Below are positions 47,395 through 61,146 of a stretch of 64,000 nucleotides of DNA, piece after piece. Every line of letters starts with the position of its first letter. The stretch's first letter is position 1. The notes under the pieces are model-generated. The model saw only the letters and a list, made by a program, of their open reading frames with translations. It ran no database searches and was not told where the DNA came from. This DNA is from Quillaja saponaria (taxonomy: Eukaryota; Streptophyta; Magnoliopsida; Fabales; Quillajaceae): assembly GCA_029379385.1 (NCBI GenBank), contig CM055606.1, forward strand, positions 4,526,001 to 4,590,000. The letters are read 5' to 3'. The translations under genes and the position numbers were made by a program.

Positions 47395-50300
47395 TTACTG
47401 CTTTGTTTTTGGAGTAAAATTTCCTCTCAACCATAATAGCTACAAGGCCACTAAAATCAAGGGCAGCAGCCCCCTTGCTAGCGTGAAGGATGGTGGACAG
47501 TAGCAAGGTATTGCTACCCATGAGCTATTTCCACCATGTAGCTAGCTGTGTGATAGCTATTTACTAACTCAAGGTAGCTAGGCCAAGAAAGAGGATTCTT
47601 TCCTTCCTTTTCTCCCTTGGTCTTGCTCCATTTTTGCATAGCTTGAAGGGGATAGGAGTAAATGTTGGTTATTAACTCGGTTGAGAGTTTCAACAGCCAA
47701 GAAATTCAAGCTTGGAACCTCTGCCATCTTGCTCATCCTCCTTTGGTTGCTTGCCGAGCTTGTGGAGGTGAAACTTGGCCATGGCAGCAACTGCAGGGGA
47801 TGCTACCTACTAGTATAATCCGCTTGATTATGCTTTGTTCTAGTTTGACAGCAACAATACTTGGCTGCAACCATCTTGTGGGGGTGTTAGTAAGGTAAAT
47901 TCATACATTGGAAGGTTGTTTATGAAGAAGGCAGCTTGTTTTGGACTGAATTAGTTTGTATTTGGTATATACTTTCTTGAGATAGCCATGCGTGAGGTAA
48001 CATAAGGTGAAAAAAATTGATCATAGAATAGGTTAATTGTAGGTTATGGTTGTTAGCCAAATAAGGCATTAGGGGGTTGTTAATTAGTTTATGTGTTATA
48101 TATAATGGGAATCTTGATAAGTTGTAAGTTAAGTTAAATAAATTATTGAGAATTTTCTTATGTAAGTCTAATGCTTGTTAAGCTAATAAAAGTTTGATCA
48201 TAAGGAATTAGGAGAGTTTAAATCATAAACTAAAGTCTAATAACACTAAAAATACATCATATACTTGTATAAAATTATGGAATTAGGAAGATTAGAGGCA
48301 TGATTTAAGAATTGGAAATTGTTAACACTAGAATGGTATAGTTCAACTATTGACAAAAGTTAGGTAATTAGTTTAAGTTAAATTCAAGTTAGAATGATTA
48401 AGATGGGAATTTATGGATTATGTTGAATTTTTGGTCTATGTATTTATATGTATATATGTACATCAATGAAAGGACTTTATGCACTCAAGATGTTTGATAA
48501 AATGCCTGAATGAAACTAATTGTAATGGAATGAGTTAACCTTGGTAGATTTAACTCTTGGTGATTAGTTATTATTAGAATTTAAATAAAAAGTTCATAAA
48601 TAAGAAGAATGGTTGATTAGTGTGGTGAATTGTGGATTTGATAAAACTGAGTAATGGGTATAAATAAAGGAGGGTTAGTTATGAGTAGAGTGTCGAAAAT
48701 TGAGAGTTAATAGGTTTTAAGGGAATGCAGGGCCAGATTTCATAGGTTAAAGAAATATGGTATTTCTGGTATTGTCAAGGCTGAATTAAATCAAGGATTC
48801 AAAAAGAAAGTGTATTTTGGGATATTGAGATGTTGTCTACAAAATTTCGTAACTTGGTTCCAAGTATATTATTATTTAGAGCTAATAGACTGCGGCTAGG
48901 TCAAGCAAGATTTTTATTGAATCTCAGTCAATCTAGGAAACTTTATCATAGGTTATGGTTTGAATTACTCTAGAATCTCTAAATAAAAGTTGTTTCCTAT
49001 CATACTAAAGAGATAATCTGGAGTGGTGCAGGTTTAATTCTTTTTTGTGTATTTTGGAAATGGTGGAACTAAAGGTAATGATTTTTGGATGCTGATTGAA
49101 CCTGTTTTAGTATAACTAACTTTAGAGGGTTTTAAATGTTGAATTAGAAATAGAGTTATGAAGATGGAATGTTCCCAATACCTTGATAAGAAATACCAGA
49201 AAGTTTTGAAATTTAATTCCCTAGTATGAAGTTTTTATAAGCTTTAGAGTTCAACAATGACAACTAGGAATTTATGCAATGCCCTGTTTTTGGTTCATGT
49301 AAGGAATTAAGTTGGTTTAAGACTAATTTTAGGAAAAGTTTTTAAATAATAAAGATAGATATACTTGTCTATAAACTTGACAAATGGAATTAGATTTTCT
49401 TTTTCCTAGATAAAGTTATGTTTAATTAACTAAGATAAGGTTAGAGTTGCCAAAATCCTGCATTTTGTATAATTTGATGCAACTTCAAATAATAAACTGT
49501 AGTGATATACAAATCTAAAAATTATAAATGAAATACCATTATAAAATACATGTGTTTAGTAATTAGTAAATTTTACGAAATTGGATTTGAAATTTTCTAG
49601 CGGAAGATACGACTACTAGAGTGAACAATGGTCCAAACTCTAAGTTTGGACAGTTTCAATATCTTTAACTCATTAGTGTTTTTTTTTTTTTTTTTAATCT
49701 TTTCTAATAGTTTCATTCTACCCTATGCTTAGTAATTAAAAGATTATAACAATAATATTTATGAACTAAGTATTATTTGGAAATATGAATTTTAGTCTCG
49801 AACCTAATATAAACTTGATGAGATGCGTGAATGCCAATATAAGTGACACACAAAATCGTTTAAAGATGAGTGGTTAATTGTTGCCTTTGAGGGCTAAATT
49901 ATTATGTGTAATTGTATGTATATTTAAATAAATGTGCTAATATAATATTTTAGTGAGCTATTTAAATCATGCTTGTTTGAAATTGTCTGTGATTGATAAG
50001 GACCAACAAATTGAAATTTTTATGAGAAATGATTTTTATTTCCGAAACCGAGATCTAGGTTCACCTAGGATATGTTAATTTGAAATTCTAAGATACTAAT
50101 TCTAATAAATATATATATATATATATATATTTTTTTTTTTTTTCTAAATTTGAGTGCTTAGCCTTAGTGGGATGGATTATATACAGAGATTAATCTATTG
50201 TGCGAGCATGTAAATACCCGGTGGGGGTGATACTGTTGTGCAGGACTGAGTTACTCGTTAGCCCTTTGTTTACTTTGTATGTTACAATTGTTTTGATTAA

Positions 50301-51699
50301 TTTGTGATCCTATGAATCATGCAATTTGTGAATTTATGACGATTACAAATGTGTACGTGTATTTTGAATTAAGACATAAATATCGTCACGTGATATTAAT
50401 TGACTATATATATTATATACTTGTATTGAGTGAAGCTAGTACCTTTTTGGTACGATTTTTCACTCACAGAGTTCATAGAACTTACCCTACTTTTATGAAT
50501 ATTTTTTTTATATAACATGAGTTCTATGTAAGGGGTCATCGAGTTAGTGACTTGCCGACAGAATATGGCAAAGTATTTTCTGGAATCTCAGACTTGAAGT
50601 CAATGATGAGTGGTTAATTGTTACTTTTGGGGGCTAATTATTATGTGTAATTGTATGTATATTTAAATAAATGTGCTAATATAATATTTTAGTGAGCTAT
50701 TTAAATCATGCTTGTTTGAAATTGTCTGTGGTTGATAAGGACCAACAAATTGAAATTTTTATAAGAAATGATTTTTATTTCCGGAACCGAGATCTAGGTG
50801 CATCTAGGTTATGTTGATTTGAAATTCTAAGATATTGATTCTAATAAATATATATATTATTTTTAAAATTTGAGTGCTCAGCCCTAGTGGGATGGATTAT
50901 ATATGGAGATGAATTTGTTATGCGAGCATGTAAATACCTGGTGGGGGTGATACTGTTGTGCAGGGCTGAGTTACTCGTTGGCCCTTTGTTTACTTTGTAT
51001 GTTACTATTGTTTGACTAATTTGTGATCCTATGAATCATGCAATTTGTGAATTTACGACGTTTACAAATGTGTACGTGTATTTTGAATTAAGACATGAAT
51101 ATTGTCACGTGATGTTAATTGACTATATATATTATATACTTGTATTGAGTGAATCCAGTACCTTTTGGGTACAATTTTTCACTCACGAAGTCTGTAGGAC
51201 TTACCCCACTCTTATGAATATTTTTTTATATATAACAGGAGTTCTATGTATGGGGTCATTGAGTTAGTAACTTGCCGATAGAATATGGCAAAGTATTTTC
51301 TGGAATCTTAAACTTGAAGTCAATGATGAAAGTTTGCAGTCACACTAGAACTGCAAGTTGTCTAATTTCATATAATGTAAGAGTCTAGTTATTTGTCTTG
51401 CTTATGATATGGATGAAGATGAGCTCCTTATTGTTTTTGTGTTATTGTTCTGCAGGATCATGAACATTTATGTTTGTATTCTAAGGCATGTTCCATATTC
51501 TAGAGAACCTCTGCCAAAATTTTCAATAAATTATTAATTGTTTCAGAAAAATAAATTTTTACAGTGAATTTTAGTTTTAGAAAAAGTTATTCTTTTGTTG
51601 GGTCAAAGGTCATGTTTGTTACTTTGTTTTGATATTAAGGTTATGACGATTTCATTATCTAATCCTCTAACTAGTCATGCCTTCGTGAAGAGTGTGACA
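47395..51699 (+). repeat. Chromovirus LTR, plus strand, with internal tandem duplication
   Basis: It matches 31546-33305 directly and the 24178-27616 LTR in reverse complement, including the AC-rich block (about 47450-47900), ACAAAATTTCGTAACTTGG, and the final GAAGAGTGTGACA at 51699. The LTR start (TGTTATAACC type) is missing, so the left edge is a truncation near 47395. The conserved end segment is present twice (next entry). Confidence 0.8.
49866..51330 (+). repeat. Tandem duplication of about 735 bp within an LTR
   Basis: Copy 1 is 49866-50602 and copy 2 is 50603-51330. Both begin GATGAGTGGTTAATTGTT and contain GCTAATATAATATTTTAGTG, TCACCTAGG/TCATCTAGG, GGGGGTGATACTGTTGTGC and a TATATACTTGTATTGAGTGA block. 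The junction is at TCAATGATGA, a phrase also found at the end of copy 2. Small differences between the copies show the duplication is not brand new. Confidence 0.92.
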
Positions 51700-54640
51700 A
51701 AAATGCTCAAAATATAATCTCAAGCTTATCATAAATTTATTCCAAATATCTTGTTAAATCAAATACCAATTTATATCAAATATCTTAAGGGTAGTCGTGG
51801 TATAGATTTACATGCTGCAATAGTTGAAACATTATAAGGATTACAATGATACTTACCCTCATCATTTATTCCTCTAAATGTTGTACTAATTTTTATTTTA
51901 TTTTTCTAATATAAATGCATAGATTGTTTTAGTGAGTTTACCCCATACGTATGCATAAACACTATCTTCTATCACAACCATTACTTTACTTGAATATTTT
52001 TTTTTTAATTTTATATAAATTGACCAAATGTTGCTTCAATATAATCTCTCCAATCATTCTTCATGACTTATCTTTATCTTTATTTACAAGCCAAAAATAT
52101 TTCTTATCAACCATCATCTTCCAAAACCTGATAGATTTCACAGGTCATCATATTCCACTTTAAATTCATGCACCCACCATATTTCATAAAGACAAATAGT
52201 GAAGAAACTTTGGTGAGGCTTTTCATACAATGTGACAAAATTGGATATCATGGTATAGATCTACCAGTACTTACAATATCATAAAATTTACATTGATTCT
52301 CACTATTACCATTTAATCCTCGAATTCCCTTACTTTTTTCTAATATATATATATAGTGCTTTCTTCAACATAATATCATGACTACACATAAAACTTAAAT
52401 GCTTACATATCTTCAATCTCACACTTGCATATCTTGAAATCTTCCTCCCAAGATTTCGTTCAACAATAGTAGCATTTTTTAGATTGATAAAATCTACAGT
52501 ATACAACTTGCACTCGGTGTTATCAAACTTGTACAATTTGAGTCAATAAAGCATGAAATCTATACAAACTTCAATTAAGAATCAAAAAGTGCCTATAATC
52601 ATACCAATATCAACCGAATCAAAAGTGAATCAACTATATAGAACGACTCAGATAAGTCACAGGCGAGTCAATTACTGGGTAGCTCTGGAGGGGTTTTTAA
52701 AAACACTGAAGGGCATGGAATTGAAGGCTACTTCAGGAATGTGGTTTATGCCATAAGTCTTAAGTTGAAATTTTTGCTATTAGAGATAGCCTTCAAATTG
52801 TAATTGATAGTGGCCTCATGCAAATTCATTTGTTTTGTGATTGAATTTTTGTTAAAAAAAACCAATTGAGAATGCTAATATTTATATGCATGTATACTCT
52901 TCTTTCCTTCACGAGTACAAATGCTTGATAGCTTTGATCTCCTCCCTACGATTCCACCATCTATAGAGAAAATAATCATGTGACCGATAAACTTGAAAAA
53001 GAAGGTTCCCAACTTCTTGTTCCTTTTATTATTTGAGATTTAGTTCTTGTGTGGGTTGTGATGTTTTACTAGCAAATTGTAAGGAACTTAGCTTTCTCAT
53101 AATTATGAACTCTATAAACTTGTAAGGCTAGCCCTTTTTTGTTTTCTTCTTTAATGCGTTTCATAATTGATCAAAAAAAATTCTTTTAGTGAAAGAACAT
53201 AAATGTCTATATATCAAGCAAAAGTCAAACTTGAACAACACCATATATTTCAGTCTAAGATTAGTATACGGGAATATGGGTGAAAATTTTTCGATAAAAA
53301 CCAAACCAAGGTATTTTTGGGTTCAATTTCAATTTCAAATTTAAGTACGTCAATATTCAGTTATAAAAAGAAACTATACAAAAATTTGGTTCAATTTTGT
53401 CTATTATTTGGTTATAACCAAAACAAAAACTAAAATTTTCTACTGAGCCTAACATCTAAAATAATACTGACTACTGAGTCTCACTAAATAACATATACTT
53501 ACATCTTACCTATTTTTACCAAGCCCCAAAATTTTAACCTAATCAACTTTTTTTGGCTTACCTAAATAATTTCATTTCAATTTCTACTTTATGGTTCCTT
53601 CGTTATCGAAATTTGAAATGGCTAGGGTTTGCAACATTCATTTTCTCAAACTTTAAAAGAAAGCATTTCTTGAAAAGTCCAAAGCAAGAATTGCAAATCT
53701 GCCCCATCACTTGATCAGGCCCATCATTAGTGAACTCAAAGACGACTATAAGCCTACAACATTGCCTTCTTGTTTCTTCCTGTAAGAAGTACTCTCTTAT
53801 CACCACATCACTTGATCGTTGACTGGTATTGTTCATCACTACTCCAAGTCTGAGATCAATTACCTTCCATTGCCGACCTTTCATCTTCGTGCACCTCTTT
53901 GAAGGTAGGTTACGACTAAACCTTTTTTCTTGCATCTGATTTGATTGCTTATTTCCTTTACTTTTGTTCAAGGTTGTAAATCTACGAGTTCGTAGTCTTA
54001 CATTCAGGTGTTCGAATGATAAACTTTAATTACTGTTTAATTAATTTTAGTATTTTAAGAAATTCAACGTTGTACTAATTTTTCATTGGAATTCTTGATT
54101 TATTTAGTTCGAGCTGATTTTCTACTTATTATTGTGTTTGTTTCTATAATTATTATTGTGAGCTTGATGTAATTTCTTTTTTTTTCTGTTTTTTGTTGGT
54201 TCTTAATCTATTAAGCTTGTTATGAAACACATATATTTGGGGAGTTATTTTCTTTAGTCTCATCACCATCTTCCTCATTGCTTTCAGTGTTCATATCTAC
54301 ACCAGCTAACATTGTTGGCTCATTAATTACTTTCATAATTTCTAGCTACACCTACAATATTAATTCTTGGCCCAACTTTTTATGCGTTGTACACTTGTAC
54401 TGATGTCTTATTCTATAGTGGAACTAGTTTATCAAATTTCCTAATCCAACCTTGTTTTAGCTTTTTGTTATTTTAAGGTTTTTTTTTTTTTTTTTTTTTT
54501 TTGTTGGTTACAATGATGTTTTCTTAAAGATTGTGTTATTCATATCAGTCTTTTTCTATATTTTTTCATTATTGTCCAATTTGAGCCCAAATAGACACAT
54601 ATCTATAGCCATAAAATTTGTTTAGCTATTCTAATAGAAT
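51700..54640. other. Unassigned AT-rich sequence with weak repeats
   Basis: No gene was recognised. A diverged direct repeat (GGTATAGAT ... TTAC ... ATTTATTCCTC ... TTTTCTAATATA) occurs at about 51790-51930 and 52245-52355. The 122-residue minus frame at 53603-53971 is in less AT-rich DNA but matches no family I know and lacks supporting exons. 53280-53470 is rich in AACCAAA/TTTGGTT phrases. Confidence 0.4.
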
Positions 54641-54712
54641 AAAGCTATCATAACATACTTACACATCAACTTTTTACATAATTTGAACCAATAAATAGAG
54701 TGGCTAATTGTA
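54641..54712. repeat. Isolated piece of the 370-bp tandem repeat
   Basis: AAAGCTATCATAACATACTT, TTTTTACATAATTTGAACCA and ATAAATAGAGTGGC match the end of the units at 61147-62350 (AAAGCTATCAAAACATATTT, CCTTACATAATA..., AATAATAGAGTGGC). Confidence 0.7.
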
Positions 54713-56841
54713 ACATCTAATGTTATTAGTAAATTTACTTATCCATTAATCTATGTACTAATTAGTTATTAAGATGTTAATAACATTTCATTATAGTGAT
54801 ATATTATACTATTTATTCTTTTATATTGAATAGATTAAAAGGTCCCACACATAATAATATTTTATTAAAGATACTTGCTTTAGGTGTATATATATATATT
54901 TTTTTTTCAAGTTTCTTACAAGTAAGCTAATTAACTATCATTTCCTTTGACAAGACATTTATACTATTATATTATCTCTTTTTTTTTTCTTTTTTCTTTT
55001 TCTTTCATGGTTCCTATCTTATCTTAAGCAATATATACTTACAAATTTTTTTTTCCTTTTCATTTACTTAATGACTTAATAAATAGGCTATGTCTATTAT
55101 ATATATATATATATATATTAATACCTTCTTTGATTCATACTTAATATAAATGCTTTCAAATTTCGTTAAATTACTTAAATAAAATAAGGATTAACATTGA
55201 TAATCAATTTTTTTTATCTTAAGTAAATAAATCAATCCAAATATTTAATTTAACCGATTCATTACTATTTGGTTGTCCTTTTTACTAGTTACTTAAAAAT
55301 CTTAATTAATTATTCCATAGATTCATTAAAATTTTGCTCTTATAAATTTAACCTTATCTTGTTTACGGTCATTGTACTTGAAACCATTTTACCATGTTTT
55401 TAAAGTAAAAATATACAAAGACACATAGTAAGGAGGCTTGACCTCACTCTCATTTCATTATATAGTTCTTATATACATTAAATAAACTTAAGAGATGCCT
55501 TTATATAGACTTAGGTAGCCTCCAAAAGAACCCTATTTGCAACCAACATCAAGTCTTACCCGAGACCTTAACTAAAACTAAGGAACAATTTACACAAACT
55601 TCATTCTACAAAACAAAGTCATGTCCTATGGGTTTTCACCCACTCCAAAAGACTATAACTTGTAAAATTTCAAATTGGGTAATTAAGCATTACAAAGACC
55701 ATAATTAGTGAACAATCCATTTTTTATATAGTAAGACTCCTACACTTGCCAATACTTGGTCACATGCATAACCCCATCATCCATAGAAGCACAAAATATA
55801 TAACGGCATTCAACAACAAGGACAATCATAGTTTCCAAGCTAAACTCGAGAATAGGTCAATCTACACATCAATTTTTATAAAACCTTGAGATGAAATATT
55901 CAACAAGATTCATGCATTTGAATTTTCACAAAAGGCATATTAATGTACAATTTTATAAAGGGAAATAAAGTGCAAGATTTTCTTTCATGCAAGTACTTCA
56001 AATTAACCATTTTTTAGCTATCATGTAAACCAAGAGACTTGCCTTACAAGGACTTTTCAGTACACAACTATACCATCTCAACTAGACATTGATCCATCTA
56101 AGGGTTTAAGCACTTCTTGGGTGTTTGGTGAACTTGAGCTAACATGAATTCAAGACAAGAATTAGTAGTACTAAAATCATTCAAAATCCATCATCCATCC
56201 ATTCTCAGCAACAATATTTCACAAAGATTTTATGCATGCAATTTTAAATTAAGATTTTTAGGAGTAGAAAATAAGATTTTAAGTCTAAAAATGAAGTTTT
56301 AAGGAAAATACACAAAGCTTACCTTAAAACTCCAAACCTATAACACTCATTTGCTTCCTTTTCTTCCCGAGTTCCTTTTTCTCATTTTCTCCCTCTTGTG
56401 GCCTCCTAATGCTTGCTCTTGTCTCTCTTTCTTTATCTTCAAGCTTCGGTCCTCACTTCCTCAACCCGAGCCTTGATTGAAATTTTGAATCACACAATGG
56501 AATCCTTGGACGATAAAGAAAGTTTCTTAGTTTTTCTCTTAAATTTCAAGCACTCTTAGGCCTTCATGCAAAGTCTCACTCTTTCCTTCTCTACCTTGCT
56601 TTCTCTCGATTATGGATGAAGAAAATGGAGAATGTAGTAGAAAAATGATGAAGGTGGTAGTTTTAAGAAGAAAGTGATAAAATATCAATTTTACCCCTCC
56701 ACCAAGATTAAAAAATAATTTATTTTATTTGATCATGCACTTATCAAATTATTTAATATTTTCTAGTCAACTTATTATTATATACTTAGTATTTCTCTTA
56801 CACACCTATTACTTTTCCTAATGATTACCTTACATTGTATT
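54713..56841. other. Unassigned AT-rich sequence, possibly an old LTR-like region
   Basis: There are (TA)n near 55100 and long T-runs. From 55400 to 56700 the base composition (CA-rich, then pyrimidine-rich around 56340-56620) resembles the AC-rich block of the chromovirus LTRs, but I could not align it with a copy in this window. No gene was recognised. Confidence 0.35.
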
Positions 56842-56846
56842 TATGG

Positions 56847-59800
56847 TGTCACACCCCTCATAGAGACATGACTGGCCAGAAGAATAAATAACCAAACTTC
56901 TATAACCCTGACTTCAAAGCAAAGTAAGAAACATGACTATTGACCTAACTAAAAAATAAAATTAACTTTTATAAAATAAAAGTTTACTGTAAAAGTTTAT
57001 TTTTTGAAATAATTAACAATTTACTGAAAATTTTGACAGAGGCTCACTGCAATATGGAACATGCCTCAAAATACAAGTATATATGTTCATGATTTCACAC
57101 AACAATAACATAAAGACAACAAAGAGCTCCGCTCCACCTACATTATAAACAAGAAAAATAACTATACTCTTACATCATCTGAAATTAGACACCCCACAGT
57201 TCTAGTGTGACTGCAAACTTTCATCCTTAACTTCAAGTCTGAGATCCAGGAAAATACCTTATCATACTTTATTGGCAGGTCACTAGCTCAGTGACGCCAT
57301 ATACAAAACTTTTGTTACTAAAAAACAATCCATAATAGTGGGGTGAGTCATACGAACTTCGTGAGTGAAAAATCATACCCAAAAGGTACTAGCATCACTC
57401 AACATAAGTATATAACATATATAATCAATTAACATTATGTGACAATGTTCATGTCTTAATTCAAAAGACTCATACATATTTGTAATCATCATAAATTCAC
57501 AACTTACATGATTCATAGGATTACAAATTAATCAGAGCAATCATAGCATTCAAAGCAAACAAAGGGCCAACGAGTATCTCAGCCCCCCATAACAGTATCA
57601 CCCCTCACAGGACATTTACCCGCCCACATAATAGATTAATCTTCATACATAATCCATTCTATCGGGACTGAACACTCAAACTTTTAAAAACATTTATCAG
57701 AATCAGAATGTCTCTGAATTTCAAATCAACATATCCTAGGTGCACCTAGATCTCGGTTCCAGAAATAAAAATCATTTCTCATAAAAATTTCAATTTGTTG
57801 GCCATTATCAACCACAAATAATTTCAAACAAGCTTGATTCAAATAACTCACTAAAATATTACACTTGCACATTTATTTAAATGCACATGCAATTACACAT
57901 AATAATCTAGTCCTCAAATACAACAATTAATCATTCACCTTTTATCGATATTGCTCGTCACTTCATCTAGCATTCATGTGCGTTGTTGGTACAACAACAT
58001 TTTCTGGAACTAAAATTAAAATTTTCAAATATTATTTAGTTTGTCTATTTTATAGGTTATAATCTTTCAATTATGAAAACTTAGATATCCATTCTCATAC
58101 ATTTCCTAGAAACCAATTCCTCTTAGGCATTTTACTAACGACCTTGAGGACAACTATAATTCTGATTCATATATGTATAAATATATATACACACACACAC
58201 ATATTACATACCAGGAAAGTATCACTAAACCCTTAAGTCCATGTTACTCATTTTCAAAATTTGAATTTATAATTAATTAACCGCTTAAAATCAATTAAGA
58301 GTTTGAGTTATGAATTTTCCTATATCACTTCAAGTTCCAAGATTTTCTCTTTCTTTAACCATTTAACTAATGATATTTTAGTTTGTGTTTTTAGACTTTT
58401 TATTCAATTTCAAATAACAACTAACCGCCATAACTCAACTATATCAAGCTTACTTAATACGTTATAATTAGTTTCTTTTAGGTTTTCTAACAACCATCTT
58501 TAACATTACTATTTTTTTACTCACCCCCTAACTAAAATCTTTCTAAGATTCAATCATTCATCTGATTCTCATATGCAATTCAAAAATAACTATTATGTTT
58601 TATTTTATTTTATTTCTTTTTTTGTCATTTTACCAAATATATTAAAGGCAAGGTTCATTCTAGTTCATATATGTGTTTGTATTTATTCACATATCCCCAT
58701 AAAATCAATACAATTCCCCATAAAATCAATACAATTTAATTAACTCTTATATCAATTATATTCTAATTATTGAATTCAATTTTAAACTAATTACCTAAAT
58801 CTAATCAAGAACTTGAAACGTACATTTTCACCATAAATACATTTCGAACTTCCCTCTTCTAATTATTCCTTTAACCCTAACCTAATTAGTGACCACACTC
58901 ACTTTACAATATTTCTTCTTTAAGTAAGTGTTTTAGCATCCTTATTATGTGACTATCAAAGAAAATTGCAAAGAACATTAAATAAAAAATTAGTTTCTAG
59001 GCTCTTATTCTAAATTAGATTAACCTCTCTTGTTCATCATATATTATCCAATTCATTTCATCCACAAATAGACAAACATAGGTGGTTAAGTAGAGTTTTA
59101 GACAATCTATTAAGGTGCATGGTTCATCATAATACTATTCATTAGTATCAAATTATTCCTACGGCTGAGTTTATGTATAATAATTAATTTAATAGATTTG
59201 CTTCCATTTATAGCCACATTGAATAGGGTCTTGAACTTCAATTCAGCAAGCATATTGACTTGATTAAACTACCACCTGAAGCGAAAAAGGAGTGTTGAGG
59301 CAAAAGATTTTATACATCATATTAGGGAGATTCCAACTAGAAATGAATGTAATAAAGGCCCAAGCTTATTTACATTGATGTTTTTGGTCCAGTTAATAAA
59401 TTGTTACCTTTATCAGGTCTTATAGTTTCAGAGTTATATTATTTGGTCATATATGTATCATTTACATTAACAATCCAGATTAAGTGCTATTAAGGTATTG
59501 TCTTAAAAATTCCTATATAAACAGTAAATACTTCTGCTATAACCACTTGTTTTCATAAGAATCATCTATCACCAATTGATGAATCTTAAAGGACATCATA
59601 AACTTGTTAACACATAATAGGTGAGTTAAAATCAATTATCCTTCATTTCTGGTAATAATGAATTCTAGAGATAATTACTAAATTATGTTCTTATCCCTGA
59701 ACCCTCACAAAATATATATACATATATTCGCATTTATAAACTAGCAATACCCAACAAAGGTAAAGTTGCTAACTTTCTTATTACCTCTCATGGTTGAATT

Positions 59801-60381
59801 ATAAAGCTAGCATCAACACTCTTAGACTGCTATAAATGCTATGCTAGCTGTCACAGCAGTTGGAAGGAAAGAAAAGAAGCTAAAGCGGTTGCCAAACAAC
59901 ACAAGACTGGCTAGAAGGTAGAAACAGGGCACGACTGGCTAACTAGCTACCGTCCCCAACCAACTTCAGTCCACCAATCTGCTACTGTCATGCCACAAGA
60001 AGCAATATTAGCATGGTTACAAGGAATGTGGAGATAGGTTGCTGCGAGAAATGAGCCTCACTATCTAGCAGAAGATACAACAAGAGATAAAGTAGAGAGC
60101 TTGGCAAGGAATTGTCTAGAGAAAAGAAAGGCGATGGGGCTATTAAAAGAGAAACAAATTTAGTCACCAAAAGAATAAGACAAAGGAAGGGAAAGAAACA
60201 ATAAGAAACAAAAAAATCAAGTTCAAAGTCAAAATTTGTTGGATATTTGTGATACATATTCAATTTCAAATATATATATTTTTACATCTATAAAATCACT
60301 CTATTAAATTTTCTTTATTTACATTTAGAATTTCGCATAGGACAAAATCTTAAAAATACAGTTAAATCAAACTAATGCATG

Positions 60382-60415
<34 letters not shown>

Positions 60416-60569
60416 TTATTTTGGAGTTACGCTCAATTGTTCAAATTCATATTTTAATATCGGCTATAATATGTTCAATTACATTGTAACATTTTTAATT
60501 TATTTATTTTTACAATGTAACTTTACATATTGTATCTAAAACTTGTATTTATGTTAATAGGTGATGACA
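56847..60569 (-). repeat. Solo chromovirus LTR with near-perfect target duplication
   Basis: It runs from TGTCACACCCCTCATAGAGA to TAATAGGTGATGACA. The last 110 bases align, in reverse complement, with the start of the 18098 LTR and the end of the 24178-27616 LTR. Flanks are TATGG (56842-56846) and TATTG (60570-60574), one mismatch. Length is 3,723 bp. Frames at 59988-60269 and 60530-60802 are chance. Confidence 0.9.
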
Positions 60570-60574
60570 TATTG

Positions 60575-60867
60575 TTTCCTATTTCTTTTAAAAAATTTCT
60601 TACCTGTAATTATTATATTACACATATACCCTTAAATGCATTAGTTGAATTACATATCAACTTTTATAATATAAAGCCTTACATGCATCCTTACACATGT
60701 ACCCGTGTAGCCTCCCATTGGTCATTTTTATATTTTTTCTTTTCTTCTACTCCTTCTCTTCTCCAATACCCACGTATTTCTATTCCTTTCTCACTAAAAT
60801 AGTTTTAAGTCATATAATATATGATTCTAGTATGTATATATACATGTAAGCATCATTTGTAGATGTA

Positions 60868-60938
<71 letters not shown>

Positions 60939-61146
60939 TCTCTAAATTAGACACATAAGATTTTACAATTACCACTTACATGCATTTTATATCATGTTAT
61001 TCATGCCTGAACATGTAGTAAAATACACACATATATATATAATGTTTTAATTTATTAATTAAATAAAATAATCATTTATCAATATAAAATATACCCACAC
61101 AATATAGATTAATTAGGTATGAATTCAAGAGATGTTACACTACCAA
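60575..61146. other. AT-rich sequence with long TA microsatellite
   Basis: (AT)n at 60873-60934 is the longest pure dinucleotide tract in the window. Otherwise nothing was recognised. Confidence 0.5.

Noticed and set aside
53603..53971. 122-residue minus-strand ORF in less AT-rich DNA
   Set aside because: I could not match it to a family. There is no neighbouring exon or promoter, so I did not call a gene; a protein search would decide.
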